Below are positions 42,925 through 50,814 of a stretch of DNA of 64,000 bases, piece after piece. The stretch is taken from assembly GCA_050303435.1 (NCBI GenBank), contig JBNLBT010000001.1:1-64000 (forward strand), written 5' to 3'. The DNA is from JBNLBT01 sp050303435. Lineage in GTDB: Bacteria > Pseudomonadota > Gammaproteobacteria > Xanthomonadales > Marinicellaceae. Within the stretch, counting starts at the first letter, position 1. Every line of letters starts with the position of its first letter. The position numbers were made by a program, and so were the translations under genes. Under the pieces are notes generated by a model. That model did not search any database. It saw only the letters and a program-made list of their open reading frames with translations, and had not been told where the DNA came from.

Positions 42925-45372
42925 ATGCTCGTACTCAAGTTCGGCGGTTCTTCGCTGGCTTCAGCTCAAAATTTTGAACGCGTGGCGGACATCATTCTGC
43001 GTCGCAGTGAATCGGCGTCGGTTGCTGTGGTGCTGTCGGCCGCAGGCGATGTCACCGATCGCTTGCAGGCCCTGATTGACCAGGCGCAGAGCGGTGCAGA
43101 TTGCACTGAAGCCTTGCAGCGTCTGCAGGCCCAGCATCGAAGACTGATGCCTGAAACAGCCAATCTTGATGCAGCGGTGGGCATTGAGCAGCAACTGGTT
43201 GACTGTTTTGCACAGGCGCGCACGCGTTTGACCGGGGTTGCGCTGTTGCAACAATGCCCGGACGCTGTGCATGCCTGGTTGATTTCGCTGGGGGAACGGT
43301 TGTCGGTGTTGATCATGGATTTGCATTTGCAACGCCGTGGCTGTGCCGTGCATCATCTGGCCGCCGACCGCATTCTGGTGACGGACTCGGGATCGGTGGT
43401 GGACCTGGATGAGTCGCGTGCGCGACTCGAGACACTCGCCATGGACACGGCGCGTGTGATGCTGATGCCGGGCTTTATGGCGGTCACTCAATCTGGAGAA
43501 ATCACCACCCTGGGACGCAACGGTTCAGATTATTCAGCGGCCGTGCTGGCGGTGTTGCTGCAGGCCGAAGCCTGCCTGATATTCACCGACGTCGACGGCG
43601 TGTACAACGCCGATCCCCGTTGGGTGCCCGAAGCCAGTGCGATCGCCGCCATGTCCTACGATGAGGCCATGGAGCTCTCGTACTTCGGCGCCGGAGTGCT
43701 GCACCCCCGAACCATTGCGCCGTTGCAACAGGCGGGGATTGAATGCCGCATTCTCAACACCCAAAAACCCGATGGTCCGGGCACCCTGATCGGCGCTCAC
43801 CGCCCTTCACGGGATGACGCCGTGGTCAGCGCCGTCTCGCTGTTGCAGAAGGTGACCCTGCTGACGGTCACCGGGCCGGCCATGAAAGGGCGACACGGCA
43901 TGGCCGCGCGCGTGTTCGCCTGTCTTGCGGCCGCGGAGATCAGTGTGATTCTGATCACGCAATCGTCCTCCGAGTACGCCATCAGTCTGTGCATTGCCGA
44001 CGCCGATGTGCAGCGCGCGCAATCACAGCTACAACAGACCTTTGCACACGAACTGCGTGCTGGATTGCTGTGGCCACTTGAGTTGCGCAGCGGCCAGGCC
44101 ATCATCACCATTGTCTCGGACAACATGCGCAAACGCCGCGGCACGGCGGCCGATTTTTTCCATTCGCTGGCGCTGGCCCGGGTCAACATCTCAGCGATCG
44201 CGCAGGGCGCCGGTGAGCGCTCGATATCCGCTGTCATCGATGACAACAAAGCCCGCCGAGCCTTGCGCAGCTGCCACCAGGTGTTCTTTGATTCGGCGGC
44301 TCAGGTCGAGATTATACTCATTGGTTGCGGTCTGGTTGGTGAGGCTTTTTTGCGTCAGATTGCCGCGCAGCAGTCGTTTCTTGCAGCCCAGCACATGAAA
44401 ATCAAACTGTGCGGCATTGTCAACACCCGCGGCGCCTTGCTGGACGCTGAAGGCATTCAGCTCAACGATCACCGAGCGCGCATGCAAGCGGGCCTGCAAC
44501 CGATCGATCGCGACGTGTTGAAACAGTTTCGCAGACAACACAATCTGATCAATCCGATCATCGTTGATTGCACCTCCAGCGAGTCGGTGGCGGACGCCTG
44601 TCTGGAATTCATGCAGGCCGGTTACCACATCGTCGCGGCCAATAAAAAAGCCAACACCGGATCCATGGCGCGCTACCGTCAATTGAAACAGACCGCCGCG
44701 CGCATGCAACGGCAGTTTTTGTATGAGACCAACGTGGGCGCCGGACTGCCGGCGATCGAAACGTTTCGCAATCTGATCAAAGCCGGCGATGAATTGATTC
44801 GTTTTGAAGGCGTGCTGTCCGGTTCATTGTCGTACATTTTCGGTTTGCTGGATGAGGGCCAATCCCTGGTCAACGCCGTGCGGCAGGCCAAGCAACGGGG
44901 CTTCACCGAGCCGGATCCTAGCGAGGATCTGAGTGGACTGGATGTGGCGCGGAAATTATTGATCGTCGCGCGTGAGGCGGGCCTGGAACTGGAGCTGGCG
45001 GATGTGCAGGTTGAGCCCGTTGTCAATGGACTGGCGTATCGTGAAGAGGCGCCAGAGGCCTTTTATCAGGCGCTGGAAGCGCGCGCCGACGAACTGCATC
45101 AACGCCGCGATGCCGCTGGCGAGGCCGGCCAGGTGTTGCGCTATGTGGCCAGCATCGAAGCCGGTCGGTGTCAGGTGGGCATCCGCGTGTGCACACCCGA
45201 CAGCCCCTTGTTCACAGTCAAAGGCGGAGAAAATGCCTTGAGTTTCTATTCGCGCTATTACAACCCGTTGCCGTTGGTTCTGCGCGGTTACGGCGCCGGC
45301 AGTGAAGTCACCGCGGCGGGCATTTTCTCCGATGTGCTGAAAATCATGCCGGCCAAGAGTGTGCCATGTTGA
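42925..45372 (+). CDS. thrA: Bifunctional aspartate kinase / homoserine dehydrogenase
   Basis: 815 aa from the ATG at 42925; an in-frame TTG at 42919 is less likely. Residues 1 to about 450 are aspartate kinase with ACT repeats (VLKFGGSSLAS, TLGRNGSDYSAAVLAVLL, TDVDGVYNADPRWVPEA). From about 465 the homoserine dehydrogenase follows: IILIGCGLVGEAFLRQI (NAD(P) site), AANKKANTG, YETNVGAGLPAIETFRNL, EGVLSGSLSYIFGLL and DPSEDLSGLDVARKLLIVARE. It supplies homoserine for threonine and methionine. thrB and thrC are not adjacent, unlike E. coli. The next gene, lolB, starts within its last codons. Confidence 0.96.
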   Translation: MLVLKFGGSSLASAQNFERVADIILRRSESASVAVVLSAAGDVTDRLQALIDQAQSGADCTEALQRLQAQHRRLMPETANLDAAVGIEQQLVDCFAQARTRLTGVALLQQCPDAVHAWLISLGERLSVLIMDLHLQRRGCAVHHLAADRILVTDSGSVVDLDESRARLETLAMDTARVMLMPGFMAVTQSGEITTLGRNGSDYSAAVLAVLLQAEACLIFTDVDGVYNADPRWVPEASAIAAMSYDEAMELSYFGAGVLHPRTIAPLQQAGIECRILNTQKPDGPGTLIGAHRPSRDDAVVSAVSLLQKVTLLTVTGPAMKGRHGMAARVFACLAAAEISVILITQSSSEYAISLCIADADVQRAQSQLQQTFAHELRAGLLWPLELRSGQAIITIVSDNMRKRRGTAADFFHSLALARVNISAIAQGAGERSISAVIDDNKARRALRSCHQVFFDSAAQVEIILIGCGLVGEAFLRQIAAQQSFLAAQHMKIKLCGIVNTRGALLDAEGIQLNDHRARMQAGLQPIDRDVLKQFRRQHNLINPIIVDCTSSESVADACLEFMQAGYHIVAANKKANTGSMARYRQLKQTAARMQRQFLYETNVGAGLPAIETFRNLIKAGDELIRFEGVLSGSLSYIFGLLDEGQSLVNAVRQAKQRGFTEPDPSEDLSGLDVARKLLIVAREAGLELELADVQVEPVVNGLAYREEAPEAFYQALEARADELHQRRDAAGEAGQVLRYVASIEAGRCQVGIRVCTPDSPLFTVKGGENALSFYSRYYNPLPLVLRGYGAGSEVTAAGIFSDVLKIMPAKSVPC

Positions 45373-45950
45373 GGGGGGTGTCACTGATCATGGCGGTGTG
45401 CCTGCTGTTGAGCGCCTGCCAGCCCAAACGCGGGTCACTGCAACAGCGCGTCGATGATTTGTATGCCCCGGCTTTGGGCGAGGCTTTTGAACTCAGTGGC
45501 AAAATGTCGTTCAGCAACGGCGAGGACGGTGGCAGCGGCCGCTTCAGCTGGGTCCAGGACGGCGATCACCTGCGCGCAGAATTCCGGGCGCCGTTGGGTC
45601 AGGGCAGTTGGCAACTTAACGAGTGGCCTGACCGCGCCCTGCTGACGGCCTCGGGCGGTGAACCCAGGCACGCCTTTGGCGCGGCCGAACTGATCGCCGA
45701 TGAAATCGGCTGGCCGGTGCCCTGGCAGGCCCTGCGTCAGTGGATTCAAGTGCGTGGCAGCGACGCCGTGGCAGCACAGCGTGCGGTTGATGATGACGTT
45801 TTGTTGGTGATTGACGGCGGCTGGCGCATTGAATACAGCCGCTTCAGGGATTTCGACGGGGTCTTGCTGCCCACGCGTGTGCGCGCCTCGAACGCCCCGT
45901 ACAGCATTCGACTGAGCGTCGCAAACTGGCGCATCACGGCTGCGCAGTGA
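45366..45950 (+). CDS. lolB: Outer-membrane lipoprotein receptor LolB
   Basis: 194 aa. Signal with lipobox LSAC (Cys18). The mature domain fits LolB: ELSGKMSFSNGEDGGSGRFSW, RAEFRAPLGQGSWQL, and a late WRIEYSRF strand; IGWPVPWQALRQWIQV matches the loop used to insert lipoproteins. It accepts lipoproteins from LolA and places them in the outer membrane. Position before ispE is the conserved gammaproteobacterial order. It overlaps thrA by 7 bp and ispE by 4 bp. Confidence 0.93.
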   Translation: MLRGVSLIMAVCLLLSACQPKRGSLQQRVDDLYAPALGEAFELSGKMSFSNGEDGGSGRFSWVQDGDHLRAEFRAPLGQGSWQLNEWPDRALLTASGGEPRHAFGAAELIADEIGWPVPWQALRQWIQVRGSDAVAAQRAVDDDVLLVIDGGWRIEYSRFRDFDGVLLPTRVRASNAPYSIRLSVANWRITAAQ

Positions 45951-46813
45951 ACGCCAGCGCAACGCCACCGCTGAAACTGTTGTCACCGGCCAAGGTCAAT
46001 CACGGCTTGAGAATTCTCTCTCGACGCGACGACGGGTACCATGAATTGCAAAGCCACATGGTGTTGCTGGATTGGGGCGACGAGATGACCTTTGCGCGTT
46101 TCACTGCAACGGACGCGGCGGAGATGATCCGCATCCGTGGTGATTTTGCCGGCGTGCAGCCGCGCGACAATCTGATTCACCGCGCCGCGATGGCCCTGCT
46201 GGATCGGGCGCAGGATCCCTGGCCGGTTGAGATCACGGTGCAAAAGCACGTTCCACAAGGCAGCGGTCTGGGCGGCGGCAGCAGCAACGCGGCCACAGCA
46301 CTGGCGGTGTTGAACCGTTGCTGGCGCTGCGAACTGGCTTACGATGAATTGCTGCAAATCGGTCTGACACTTGGTGCCGACGTGCCATTTTTTCTGCACG
46401 CCCGGGCCGCCGAAGTGCGCGGTGTGGGCGAGCGTTTGCACAGTTTGCCGGCCGCTGACTGGCACCACGTATTGTTTTTCCCCGACGCCGCGATGTCGAC
46501 GGCGGCGGTTTTTGCCCACGCCGATCTGCCACGCAATCAGTCGCCGCTGGCGCGCAAGGCCTTGTTGCGCCCCGAACACTGGAGCAACGCCTGTTTGCCG
46601 GTGGTGTTGCAGCAATGCCCGGAAGTGGCGCGTGTGCATGGGCGTCTGGCGGCGCAGCATCCGGTGCACATGAGTGGCACCGGATCCACCCTGTATGCGG
46701 TCTTTAAAACGGTCGATCAGGCGCGTGAATTTGCCGCGCAAAACATTGATTTATGTGGAATAAAAATTGCCGCGACATTGCCAATTAATCCTTTGCATTC
46801 ATTTTTAAAATAG
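45947..46813 (+). CDS. ispE: 4-diphosphocytidyl-2-C-methyl-D-erythritol kinase
   Basis: 288 aa starting at GTG 45947 in a GTGA overlap with lolB. GHMP-kinase marks: SPAKVNHGLRILSRRDDGYHEL at the N-terminus, ATP-binding PQGSGLGGGSSNAATAL, and LGADVPFFLHARAAEVRGVGE. It carries out the ATP-dependent step of the MEP isoprenoid pathway. Its stop at 46811 abuts the tRNA-Gln promoter -10. Confidence 0.96.
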   Translation: MNASATPPLKLLSPAKVNHGLRILSRRDDGYHELQSHMVLLDWGDEMTFARFTATDAAEMIRIRGDFAGVQPRDNLIHRAAMALLDRAQDPWPVEITVQKHVPQGSGLGGGSSNAATALAVLNRCWRCELAYDELLQIGLTLGADVPFFLHARAAEVRGVGERLHSLPAADWHHVLFFPDAAMSTAAVFAHADLPRNQSPLARKALLRPEHWSNACLPVVLQQCPEVARVHGRLAAQHPVHMSGTGSTLYAVFKTVDQAREFAAQNIDLCGIKIAATLPINPLHSFLK

Positions 46814-46820
46814 TTATAAT
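46793..46820 (+). promoter_or_regulatory. tRNA-Gln promoter with GC-rich discriminator
   Basis: TTGCAT (46793-46798), 16 bp, TATAAT (46815-46820), followed by ACCCCGCC. The -35 lies within ispE. A perfect -10 followed by a GC-rich discriminator is typical of stringently controlled stable-RNA promoters. The primary transcript would carry about 100 nt before the tRNA, including TTGATA-6 nt-TATCAA (46829-46846). Confidence 0.65.
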
Positions 46821-46926
46821 ACCCCGCCTTGATACGGCGTTATCAAATTCAATGGGGTGAGGTGGGCGCGAGTCGCCGCGACCGGAATACAGCGGTTGAC
46901 CCCGTTGCAGATGATACAGCCAGCAC

Positions 46927-47002
46927 TGGGATGTCGCCAAGTGGCTAAGGCACCAGGTTTTGATCCTGGCATTCGCAGGTTCGAGTCCTGCCATCCCAGC
47001 CA
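46927..47002 (+). tRNA. tRNA-Gln (anticodon UUG)
   Basis: 76 nt including an encoded CCA. Acceptor TGGGATG (46927-46933) pairs with CATCCCA (46992-46998), discriminator G46999, CCA 47000-47002. The anticodon arm is CCAGG-TTTTGAT-CCTGG, giving anticodon TTG (UUG) for CAA/CAG. The T-arm GCAGG-TTCGAGT-CCTGC and the D-arm are regular. Confidence 0.97.
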
Positions 47003-47011
47003 AACATCATG

Positions 47012-47041
47012 AATGCCCGTGTCTATACGGGCATTTTTTTG
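47012..47041 (+). terminator. tRNA-Gln intrinsic terminator directly before prs
   Basis: AATGCCCGT (47012-47020), loop GTCTAT, ACGGGCATT (47027-47035), then a run of Ts (47034-47041). A perfect 9-bp stem. It ends about 20 nt before the prs ATG at 47062, leaving no room for a prs promoter behind it. Confidence 0.9.
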
Positions 47042-47061
47042 TAATGCTGACCGGCGGTGAC

Positions 47062-48015
47062 ATGATAGAACGGGGCATCCGAATTTTTTCCGGCAACGCC
47101 AATCCGGACCTGGCGCAGAAAATCGCCGACAAGATTGGCATCACTTTGGGCAAGGCTCACGTGGGTCGTTTCAGTGACGGCGAGGTGGCCATTGAAATCC
47201 GTGAAAACATTCGCGGACAGGAAGTGTACCTGATTCAGCCCACCTGCCGGCCAACCGCCGACAATTTCATGGAACTGGTGGTCATGGTGGACGCATTGAA
47301 GCGTTCATCGGCGCAATCGGTGACCGCGGTGATTCCGTATTTCGGCTACGCCCGACAGGACCGCAGACCGCGTTCAGCGCGGGTGCCGATCACCGCCAAG
47401 GTGGCGGCTGAAATCATCGCAGCGGTGGGGGTTGACCGGGTGCTGACCGTGGATTTGCACGCCGACCAGATTCAGGGATTTTTTGACATCCCGGTGGACA
47501 ACGTCTACGCCTCGCCACTGACCCTGGCGGACATGTGGAAGAACCACGACAACAAGGACGTGGTGATTGTGTCCCCGGACATTGGCGGTGTTGTGCGCGC
47601 CCGCGCGATTGCCAAACGCATGGACACCGAACTGGCGATCATCGACAAACGCCGACCCAAGCCGAACATGGCCACCGTGATGAACATCATCGGTGAAGTG
47701 GAAGGCAAGACCTGCATTCTGGTCGATGACATGATTGACACCGCAGGCACATTGTGTGCGGCGGCCGATGCGTTGATCAAATGGCACGCCAAGAAAGTGG
47801 TGGCGTACTGCGTACACCCGGTGCTTTCCGGCAACGCCATACAAAACATCACCAACTCTGCTTTGCAGGAAGTGGTGGTGACAGACACCATTCCTTTGAG
47901 CCAGGAAGCGCGGGAATGTAAAAAGATCCGACAATTGAGTGTGGCCGAAATGCTGGCCGAAACCATCCGCCGGATCGCCAACAGGGAATCGGTCAGTTCA
48001 ATGTACATTGACTGA
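47062..48015 (+). CDS. prs: Ribose-phosphate pyrophosphokinase (PRPP synthase)
   Basis: 317 aa from the ATG at 47062, which aligns with the usual start and has GGCGG four nt upstream; an ATG at 47044 would add 6 residues. Marks: KAHVGRFSDGEVAIEIRENIRG, YFGYARQDRRPRSARVPITAK, DLHADQIQGFFDIPVDN, and the PRPP loop CILVDDMIDTAGTL. It makes PRPP from ribose 5-phosphate and ATP for nucleotides, His and Trp. The tRNA-Gln terminator immediately upstream implies read-through or a promoter inside the tRNA region. Confidence 0.97.
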   Translation: MIERGIRIFSGNANPDLAQKIADKIGITLGKAHVGRFSDGEVAIEIRENIRGQEVYLIQPTCRPTADNFMELVVMVDALKRSSAQSVTAVIPYFGYARQDRRPRSARVPITAKVAAEIIAAVGVDRVLTVDLHADQIQGFFDIPVDNVYASPLTLADMWKNHDNKDVVIVSPDIGGVVRARAIAKRMDTELAIIDKRRPKPNMATVMNIIGEVEGKTCILVDDMIDTAGTLCAAADALIKWHAKKVVAYCVHPVLSGNAIQNITNSALQEVVVTDTIPLSQEARECKKIRQLSVAEMLAETIRRIANRESVSSMYID

Positions 48016-48071
48016 CGGGCGTCTGCCTGGTCGCAAGGCGGACACATTAATCATTATTAACGAGAAACAAT

Positions 48072-48761
48072 ATGGCCATTTTTAAAGTAAAAGCCGAACT
48101 GCGTGAAGACGTGGGGAAAGGTGCGAGCCGCCGCCTGCGTCATCAGGACAAAGTGCCGGCGGTTTTGTACGGCGGTGACCGCGATCCGCGCAACATTGCG
48201 CTGGAACATCATGAAGTGCTGCATCTGATTGAGGACGAAGCCTTTTTCTCCAGCATCATCGAATTTCAGGTGGAAGGCGGTCAAAAGCAAAAAGTCGTGA
48301 TCAAGGACATGCAAAGACACCCGGCGCGGGCCCGCATTCTGCACATGGATTTCATGCGCGTGGATGACAAACACAAGATTGTCATGCAGGTGCCGGTGCA
48401 TTTTGAACACGCGGACACCTGTCCAGCCGCCAAAGCATCCGGTGTCATCTTGGACTTCCAGATGAATGAAGTGGAAATCAGCTGCTTCCCGAAAGATCTG
48501 CCGGAATTCATCGCCATCGACATGAGCGAATTCAATGTCGGCGACAACCTGTACCTGAGTGACATTCAGTTGCCCGAAGGCGTGACGCTGACCGCGTTCA
48601 CACACGGCGACGATGAAGAAAACAACGCGGTGCTGGTCACCACCTCACACGTGGCTGTTGAAAAAGCCGCAGACGATGCCGACGCGGAAGCTGCTGCCGA
48701 GACTGCAGTGAAAGCCGAAGCCAAGGACGCTGAGAAAGAGCAGGAAAAAGACGCCGAATAA
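48072..48761 (+). CDS. rplY: 50S ribosomal protein L25, long (CTC/TL5) form
   Basis: 229 aa. The N-terminal L25 domain (about 5-90: LREDVGKGASRRLRHQDKVPAVLYGG) binds 5S rRNA. The C-terminal TL5 domain (about 95-185: MQVPVHFEHAD, VEISCFPKDLPEFIAIDMS) and an acidic, low-complexity Ala/Asp/Glu/Lys tail after about 195 make it much longer than the 94-aa E. coli protein. It follows prs by 56 bp and precedes pth, the common order in this class. Confidence 0.96.
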   Translation: MAIFKVKAELREDVGKGASRRLRHQDKVPAVLYGGDRDPRNIALEHHEVLHLIEDEAFFSSIIEFQVEGGQKQKVVIKDMQRHPARARILHMDFMRVDDKHKIVMQVPVHFEHADTCPAAKASGVILDFQMNEVEISCFPKDLPEFIAIDMSEFNVGDNLYLSDIQLPEGVTLTAFTHGDDEENNAVLVTTSHVAVEKAADDADAEAAAETAVKAEAKDAEKEQEKDAE

Positions 48762-48787
48762 GCGGTTCTTTTCTTGTTTGAAAATTC

Positions 48788-48823
48788 GGACCCGGTGCCT
48801 TCACAGCCCGGGTCCTTTTGTTT
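48788..48823 (+). terminator. Intrinsic terminator after rplY
   Basis: GGACCCG (48788-48794) and CGGGTCC (48809-48815) pair, followed by TTTTGTTT. It lies 27 bp after the rplY stop and separates prs-rplY from pth. Confidence 0.8.
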
Positions 48824-48964
48824 GGACTTCCATGAAATAAGCCGGCCGGGCCTTAATCAGCATCGGTCAATAATCAGGTGAACGTTCTTGTGTGATTGAA
48901 CGCGTGTTTGTTGACCTCAGTAGAGCCGGAAAGCGCAAGGTGACGCGTCTCTGCGCCACCCCGT

Positions 48965-49005
48965 CGAGCAGAAAAAATTGCACGGTGGCGTTTCTTTTCT
49001 GCTCG
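48965..49005. repeat. Perfect 11-bp inverted repeat upstream of pth
   Basis: CGAGCAGAAAA (48965-48975) and TTTTCTGCTCG (48995-49005) with a 19-nt gap. The right arm covers the place where a -35 for TAAAAT at 49016-49021 would be. It lacks a T tract, so it is not a simple terminator; operator or RNA structure is possible. Confidence 0.5.
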
Positions 49006-49083
49006 GAATGTTATGTAAAATGAAGTGCATGTGTTTTATGCAACATCAACGTGTGCATTTTCAGATTCGACCATTGTAATGCC

Positions 49084-49668
49084 ATGAAAATGATCATCGG
49101 GCTCGGCAATCCGGGCGCACAATATGCACTGACCCGCCACAACGCCGGATTCTGGTTTGTCGACCGGTTGGCGCAGCAGCTGGGCATTGAATTCCGCCTG
49201 GAAAAAAAATTCCAGGCCGAAGTCGGCAGTGGTCTGTGTCACGGGGAAAAAATATACCTGGTCAAACCCACCACCTTCATGAACCATTCCGGACGCTGTG
49301 TGTTGGCGGTGAAAAACTATTTTACTGTTGCGAACAATGATTTGCTGCTGGCCTACGACGACCTGGATTTGCCGCCGGGCACAGTGAAGCTGAAATTCTC
49401 AGGCGGTCACGGTGGACACAACGGTTTGCGCGATACAGTGCCGCTGATCGGCGCCGATTTTCATCGATTGCGCATTGGCATCGGCCACCCGGGACACAAA
49501 TCGGCGGTGGTCAAATGGGTGCTTTCCAGAGCCTCGGCGGCCGATGAGGACGACATTTTTGCCGCGATTGATCGCGCGCTGGAGCTTGTGCCGTTGATGA
49601 TGTCCGGGCAATGGCAGCAGGCCACGCAACAGCTGCACAGCAACAACCCTCAAATCGAGTCGAGATAG
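49084..49668 (+). CDS. pth: Peptidyl-tRNA hydrolase
   Basis: 194 aa from the ATG at 49084 (MKMIIGLGNPGAQY); a frame from 49051 adds 11 non-conserved residues. Catalytic His19 in LTRHNAGFW, TTFMNHSGRCV, and the Asp region AYDDLDLPPGTVKLKFSGGHGGHNGLRD are all present. It recycles peptidyl-tRNA dropped from ribosomes. The last 19 bp overlap the 3' end of the convergent metX-like gene. Confidence 0.97.
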   Translation: MKMIIGLGNPGAQYALTRHNAGFWFVDRLAQQLGIEFRLEKKFQAEVGSGLCHGEKIYLVKPTTFMNHSGRCVLAVKNYFTVANNDLLLAYDDLDLPPGTVKLKFSGGHGGHNGLRDTVPLIGADFHRLRIGIGHPGHKSAVVKWVLSRASAADEDDIFAAIDRALELVPLMMSGQWQQATQQLHSNNPQIESR

Positions 49669-50741
49669 TCGCGCAACAGCTCGCTGAAATTTGCTTCATC
49701 CACCAGAAAGGCGTCGTGACCCTGGATTGAATCGGTGATGTGTAGTTGTGCAGCCACGCCATCGGCTTGCAGGCATTGGTGCAATTGCTGTTGCAGGTAC
49801 ACCGGGAACAGCAGATCGGTGTGTGCGCCGATCACCAGCGCCGAGCTCAGACCCAGGCGAGTCCGCTCAGCAGGCGCTGCGTGTTTCAGATACTGTTGCC
49901 CGTCAAACCAATCCATCGCGCGCGACAAGTACAGGTAACTGACCGGGTCAAACTGGTGCACGAATTTTTGCGCGTGGTGTTCCAGATAGCTTTCAATCGG
50001 AAATTCAATGCCGAACGGATTGGGCGGCACTTTTTTCAGACTGCGGGGAAATTTGTCGCGCCATTCTTCGGCGGAACGGTAACTGAGCATGCCGATTTTG
50101 CGCGCCAGTTTCATGCCGTCGGTGGGCCATTGCTCGGCCGAATAATGGCCGTCATTGAAATTCACGTCTTTGAGAATGGCTTCCCTTTGCAGCGAGCGTA
50201 TGGCGGTGCTGAAGGGCGGGGAGTACAGGCCCGCAGCGATGTTGATCATGTGTTCGCTGAAGCCGGGCTGGTTGAACAGCAAGGCCATGGCGGTCATGCC
50301 ACCCATGGACGGGCCGATCAGGCATTTAAGGCGCTCAACACCCAGGGCGCGGCACAGGGAGATGCTGGCCTGGGCAATGTCTTCCAGACACAGGTCGGGA
50401 AATTCAAAACGGTGGGGTTCGCGGGTCTTTGGATTCGGTGAGCACGGGCCGGTTGAGCCTTTACAGCTGCCCAGTGAACTGGCGCAAATCACGAACCAGC
50501 GCTCGGTGTCGATGGCTTTGCCTGGGCCGACCATGTATTCCCACCAGCCGGCCGTGTCCTGCGAGTGATGGCGGGCGACGTGGGAATCAGCCGACAATCC
50601 GGTCAATATCAGCACCGCGTTGTCGCCGCGCTCTGACAGCGTGCCCCAGGTTTCATAGGCGATGGACGCGCCATGCAATTCGCCGCCGCGGTGGAACGGA
50701 AAGGGGTCAGATAATTTGTGTAAATGTAAGTAATGCGCCAT
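49650..50741 (-). CDS. metX: MetX-family homoserine (or serine) O-acyltransferase
   Basis: 363 aa from the ATG at 50741; a GTG at 50747 is possible. Alpha/beta-hydrolase fold. The nucleophile Ser is in IGPSMGGMTAM and the catalytic His lies in the C-terminal GHDAFLVDE. SYLDSI-type endings and LTGLSADSHVARH are typical of MetX. The motif SLGSCKGSTGPCS resembles MetX-like enzymes that use succinyl-CoA, including serine O-succinyltransferases (recalled family knowledge, unchecked). metW, the usual partner, is absent. So the substrate may be homoserine (methionine) or serine (cysteine). A hairpin lies directly before the start codon. Confidence 0.85.
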   Translation of the reverse strand: MAHYLHLHKLSDPFPFHRGGELHGASIAYETWGTLSERGDNAVLILTGLSADSHVARHHSQDTAGWWEYMVGPGKAIDTERWFVICASSLGSCKGSTGPCSPNPKTREPHRFEFPDLCLEDIAQASISLCRALGVERLKCLIGPSMGGMTAMALLFNQPGFSEHMINIAAGLYSPPFSTAIRSLQREAILKDVNFNDGHYSAEQWPTDGMKLARKIGMLSYRSAEEWRDKFPRSLKKVPPNPFGIEFPIESYLEHHAQKFVHQFDPVSYLYLSRAMDWFDGQQYLKHAAPAERTRLGLSSALVIGAHTDLLFPVYLQQQLHQCLQADGVAAQLHITDSIQGHDAFLVDEANFSELLRDYLDSI

Positions 50742-50751
50742 GGACACCGCT

Positions 50752-50782
50752 CAAAACAAACGGCCCTGGAAGCAGGGCCGTT
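50752..50782 (-). terminator. Terminator of the ABC operon, lying in the metX leader
   Basis: On the minus strand AACGGCCCTG-CTTC-CAGGGCCGTT (50759-50782) is followed by TGTTTTG. The 10-bp stem ends the GntR/ABC operon 33 bp after its last stop. It also sits about 10 nt before the metX start. TGG-TACAAT at 50795-50800 on the same strand could be a metX promoter upstream of the hairpin. Confidence 0.75.
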
Positions 50783-50814
50783 GAATCGTTTTGTATTGTA
50801 CCACCGAATGCAGA

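Larger units (their letters stand above)
48762..49083. other. Intergenic region between rplY and pth
   Basis: About 320 bp. It contains the rplY terminator, a perfect 11-bp inverted repeat (48965-49005), and TAAAAT at 49016-49021 as a possible pth -10. No small ORF with a good ribosome site was seen. Confidence 0.5.

Noticed and set aside
46960..47061. N-terminal extension of the prs frame across the tRNA and terminator
   Set aside because: It would translate the tRNA gene; PRPP synthase homology begins at 47062.
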